From Desulfocucumis palustris (GTDB lineage Bacteria; Bacillota; Desulfotomaculia; Desulfotomaculales; Desulfocucumaceae), in assembly GCF_002933875.1 (NCBI RefSeq), contig NZ_BFAV01000172.1:1-64000 (forward strand): a stretch of 64,000 nt of DNA. Reading direction: 5' to 3'. The notes beneath the pieces are model-generated. The model was not told where the DNA came from and ran no database searches. It saw only the letters and a program-made list of their open reading frames with translations. Both the position numbers and the translations under genes were made by a program. This document shows, piece by piece, positions 63,035-64,000 of this stretch. Each line of letters opens with the position of its first letter. Positions within the stretch are counted from its first letter, which is position 1.

Positions 63035-64000
63035 TCAGTTTTTGTCTGAATAAGAAAAGGAGAAAAACCTGGCCACGGCCTCCGCCGCCCTGCGGTTCAT
63101 CCCCGGGACCGCCGCCAGCTCCTCCACCGAGGCGCCGCCTATGGCCTCTATGGAAGGATAGGCCCTGGCCAGTTCCCGGCGGCGGACCTCCCCTATACCT
63201 TCTATCTCCTCCAGCAAAGATTTTAAATTCCTTTTGGTGCGGAGCTGCCGGTGGTACGAAACAGCAAAGCGGTGCGCCTCGTCCCGCAGTCTCTGAAGCA
63301 GGTACAGAGCCCTGGAGTCCCTGGGCAGCCGTATGGGCTCAGGCCTGCCCGGGGCGAAAAGCAATTCCTCCTCCTTGGCCAGGCCGAATATGGGAATACC
63401 CGCTATTCCCAATTCCTCCATGGCCTCCAGGGCAGCGGAAAGCTGCCCCTTGCCGCCGTCTATGATGACCAGGTCGGGCATCCGGTGGAATTTGGCCTGC
63501 CGGCTGGAAAGCTGGCCGGTGTCGATCAGTTCCTTCTCTTCCCTGCCCCGGCTGAACCTGCGCCGGATAACCTCCTTCATGGAGGCAAAGTCATCCGGTC
63601 CCTGCACCGTCTTAATTTTAAACCTTCTATACTGGTCGGAAGAAGGCTTGCCCTCCTGGAATACCGCCATGGAAGCCACCGTTTCGGCGCCCTGGATGTT
63701 TGATATGTCAAAACACTCCATGCGGTAGGGCGGTTTCTCCAGTCCCAGTTCCCGGGCCAGCAAAGCCAGCTCCTCCTGGCCGTCCCTCCGGGCGATCCTT
63801 TCAAGCTGCGCCTCTTCCAGGGCCAGCAGCGCGTTTTTGGCAACCATGTCAATTAATTGTTTCTTTTCACCCCGGACCGGTATTTTAATTTGAACCCTGG
63901 AGCCCTTTTTACCCGCCAGCCAGGAGGATATAACCTCCATTTCACCGGGCTCCAGATCGGAAACCAGTATTTCAGAAGGTATGAAGTCGGCCCGGTGGTA
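63035..64000 (-). CDS. uvrC: UvrABC system protein C (3' part; gene continues past the right edge)
   Basis: The window holds the C-terminal 321 residues of UvrC, with the frame open to position 64000. It contains the RNase H-like endonuclease domain (MECFDISNIQGAETVASMAV, VIIDGGKGQLSAA, and GLAKEEE) and the C-terminal helix-hairpin-helix pair (GIGEVRRRELAR, then AVPGMNRRAAEAVARF). UvrC makes both incisions in nucleotide excision repair. The catalytic Asp and His residues of this half (DGG, DEAHRFAVSYHR) are present. Confidence 0.97.
   Translation of the reverse strand, partial: YHRADFIPSEILVSDLEPGEMEVISSWLAGKKGSRVQIKIPVRGEKKQLIDMVAKNALLALEEAQLERIARRDGQEELALLARELGLEKPPYRMECFDISNIQGAETVASMAVFQEGKPSSDQYRRFKIKTVQGPDDFASMKEVIRRRFSRGREEKELIDTGQLSSRQAKFHRMPDLVIIDGGKGQLSAALEAMEELGIAGIPIFGLAKEEELLFAPGRPEPIRLPRDSRALYLLQRLRDEAHRFAVSYHRQLRTKRNLKSLLEEIEGIGEVRRRELARAYPSIEAIGGASVEELAAVPGMNRRAAEAVARFFSFSYSDKN

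Overview
The window reads as a chromosomal segment of an endospore-forming, anaerobic Firmicute of the Desulfotomaculum/Pelotomaculum (Peptococcaceae) type. This is inferred from the gene set (WhiA, YvcK and RapZ beside UvrC; a glycolytic block next to sigma-54 and a membrane pyrophosphatase) and from the many TTG/GTG starts behind strong Shine-Dalgarno sites. No rRNA, tRNA, CRISPR array, integrase or intact insertion sequence was seen.

Region 1 (about 1-18,000, minus strand) is one long array for an envelope machine. Read 5' to 3' it holds a cyclic-di-GMP-I riboswitch with its own terminator (about 17926-17801), a small coiled-coil protein, a NusG paralogue, about 700 bases of non-coding leader ending in a hairpin and an intrinsic terminator, then type IV secretion genes: VirB2-like pilin, VirB3/PrgI-like protein, a VirB4 split into two genes, a VirB6-like membrane protein, an M23 peptidase and a small membrane protein. 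A second terminator follows. Beyond it lie a GGDEF protein with intact active site and I-site, three TadZ/CpaE-like ATPases, CpaF, CpaB and a TadB-like protein. No relaxase or VirD4 is present. The suggested logic is that c-di-GMP senses or gates the operon, the NusG paralogue lets polymerase pass the internal terminators, and the operon makes its own c-di-GMP. A LytTR response regulator is divergent from it.

Region 2 (about 18,700-36,200) starts with a candidate structured RNA that has its own sigma-A promoter and terminator. It continues with a capsid-less contractile phage tail (PBSX/tailocin-like) cluster on the minus strand: sigma factor, Xpf-like activator, sheath, tube, tail chaperone with a programmed -1 frameshift, short tape measure, LysM/hub/baseplate proteins, tail fibre and holin. 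A radical-SAM/SPASM enzyme and a protein with 48 cysteines in CXXX/CXX repeats sit among the fibre genes. This is the most unusual pairing in the window. A Xre repressor and an ImmA-like peptidase are divergent, with repeated operator-like sites between.

Region 3 (about 36,300-41,600, plus strand) is a small cluster built around a tandem dynamin-like GTPase, with a membrane-anchored protein, an HTH/zinc-ribbon protein and three small helical proteins.

Region 4 (about 41,600-64,000, minus strand) is housekeeping: hppA, secG, eno, gpmI, tpiA, pgk (no gap gene), rpoN, a DUF1405 protein, an acyltransferase, whiA, a polysaccharide deacetylase, yvcK, rapZ, a PHP phosphoesterase, pgi, a glycogen-debranching enzyme that appears to start at CTG, a ROK glucokinase, a HAD phosphatase and the 3' part of uvrC. 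The sugar genes together suggest use of a stored glucan feeding lower glycolysis. A 60-bp tandem repeat lies between eno and gpmI.
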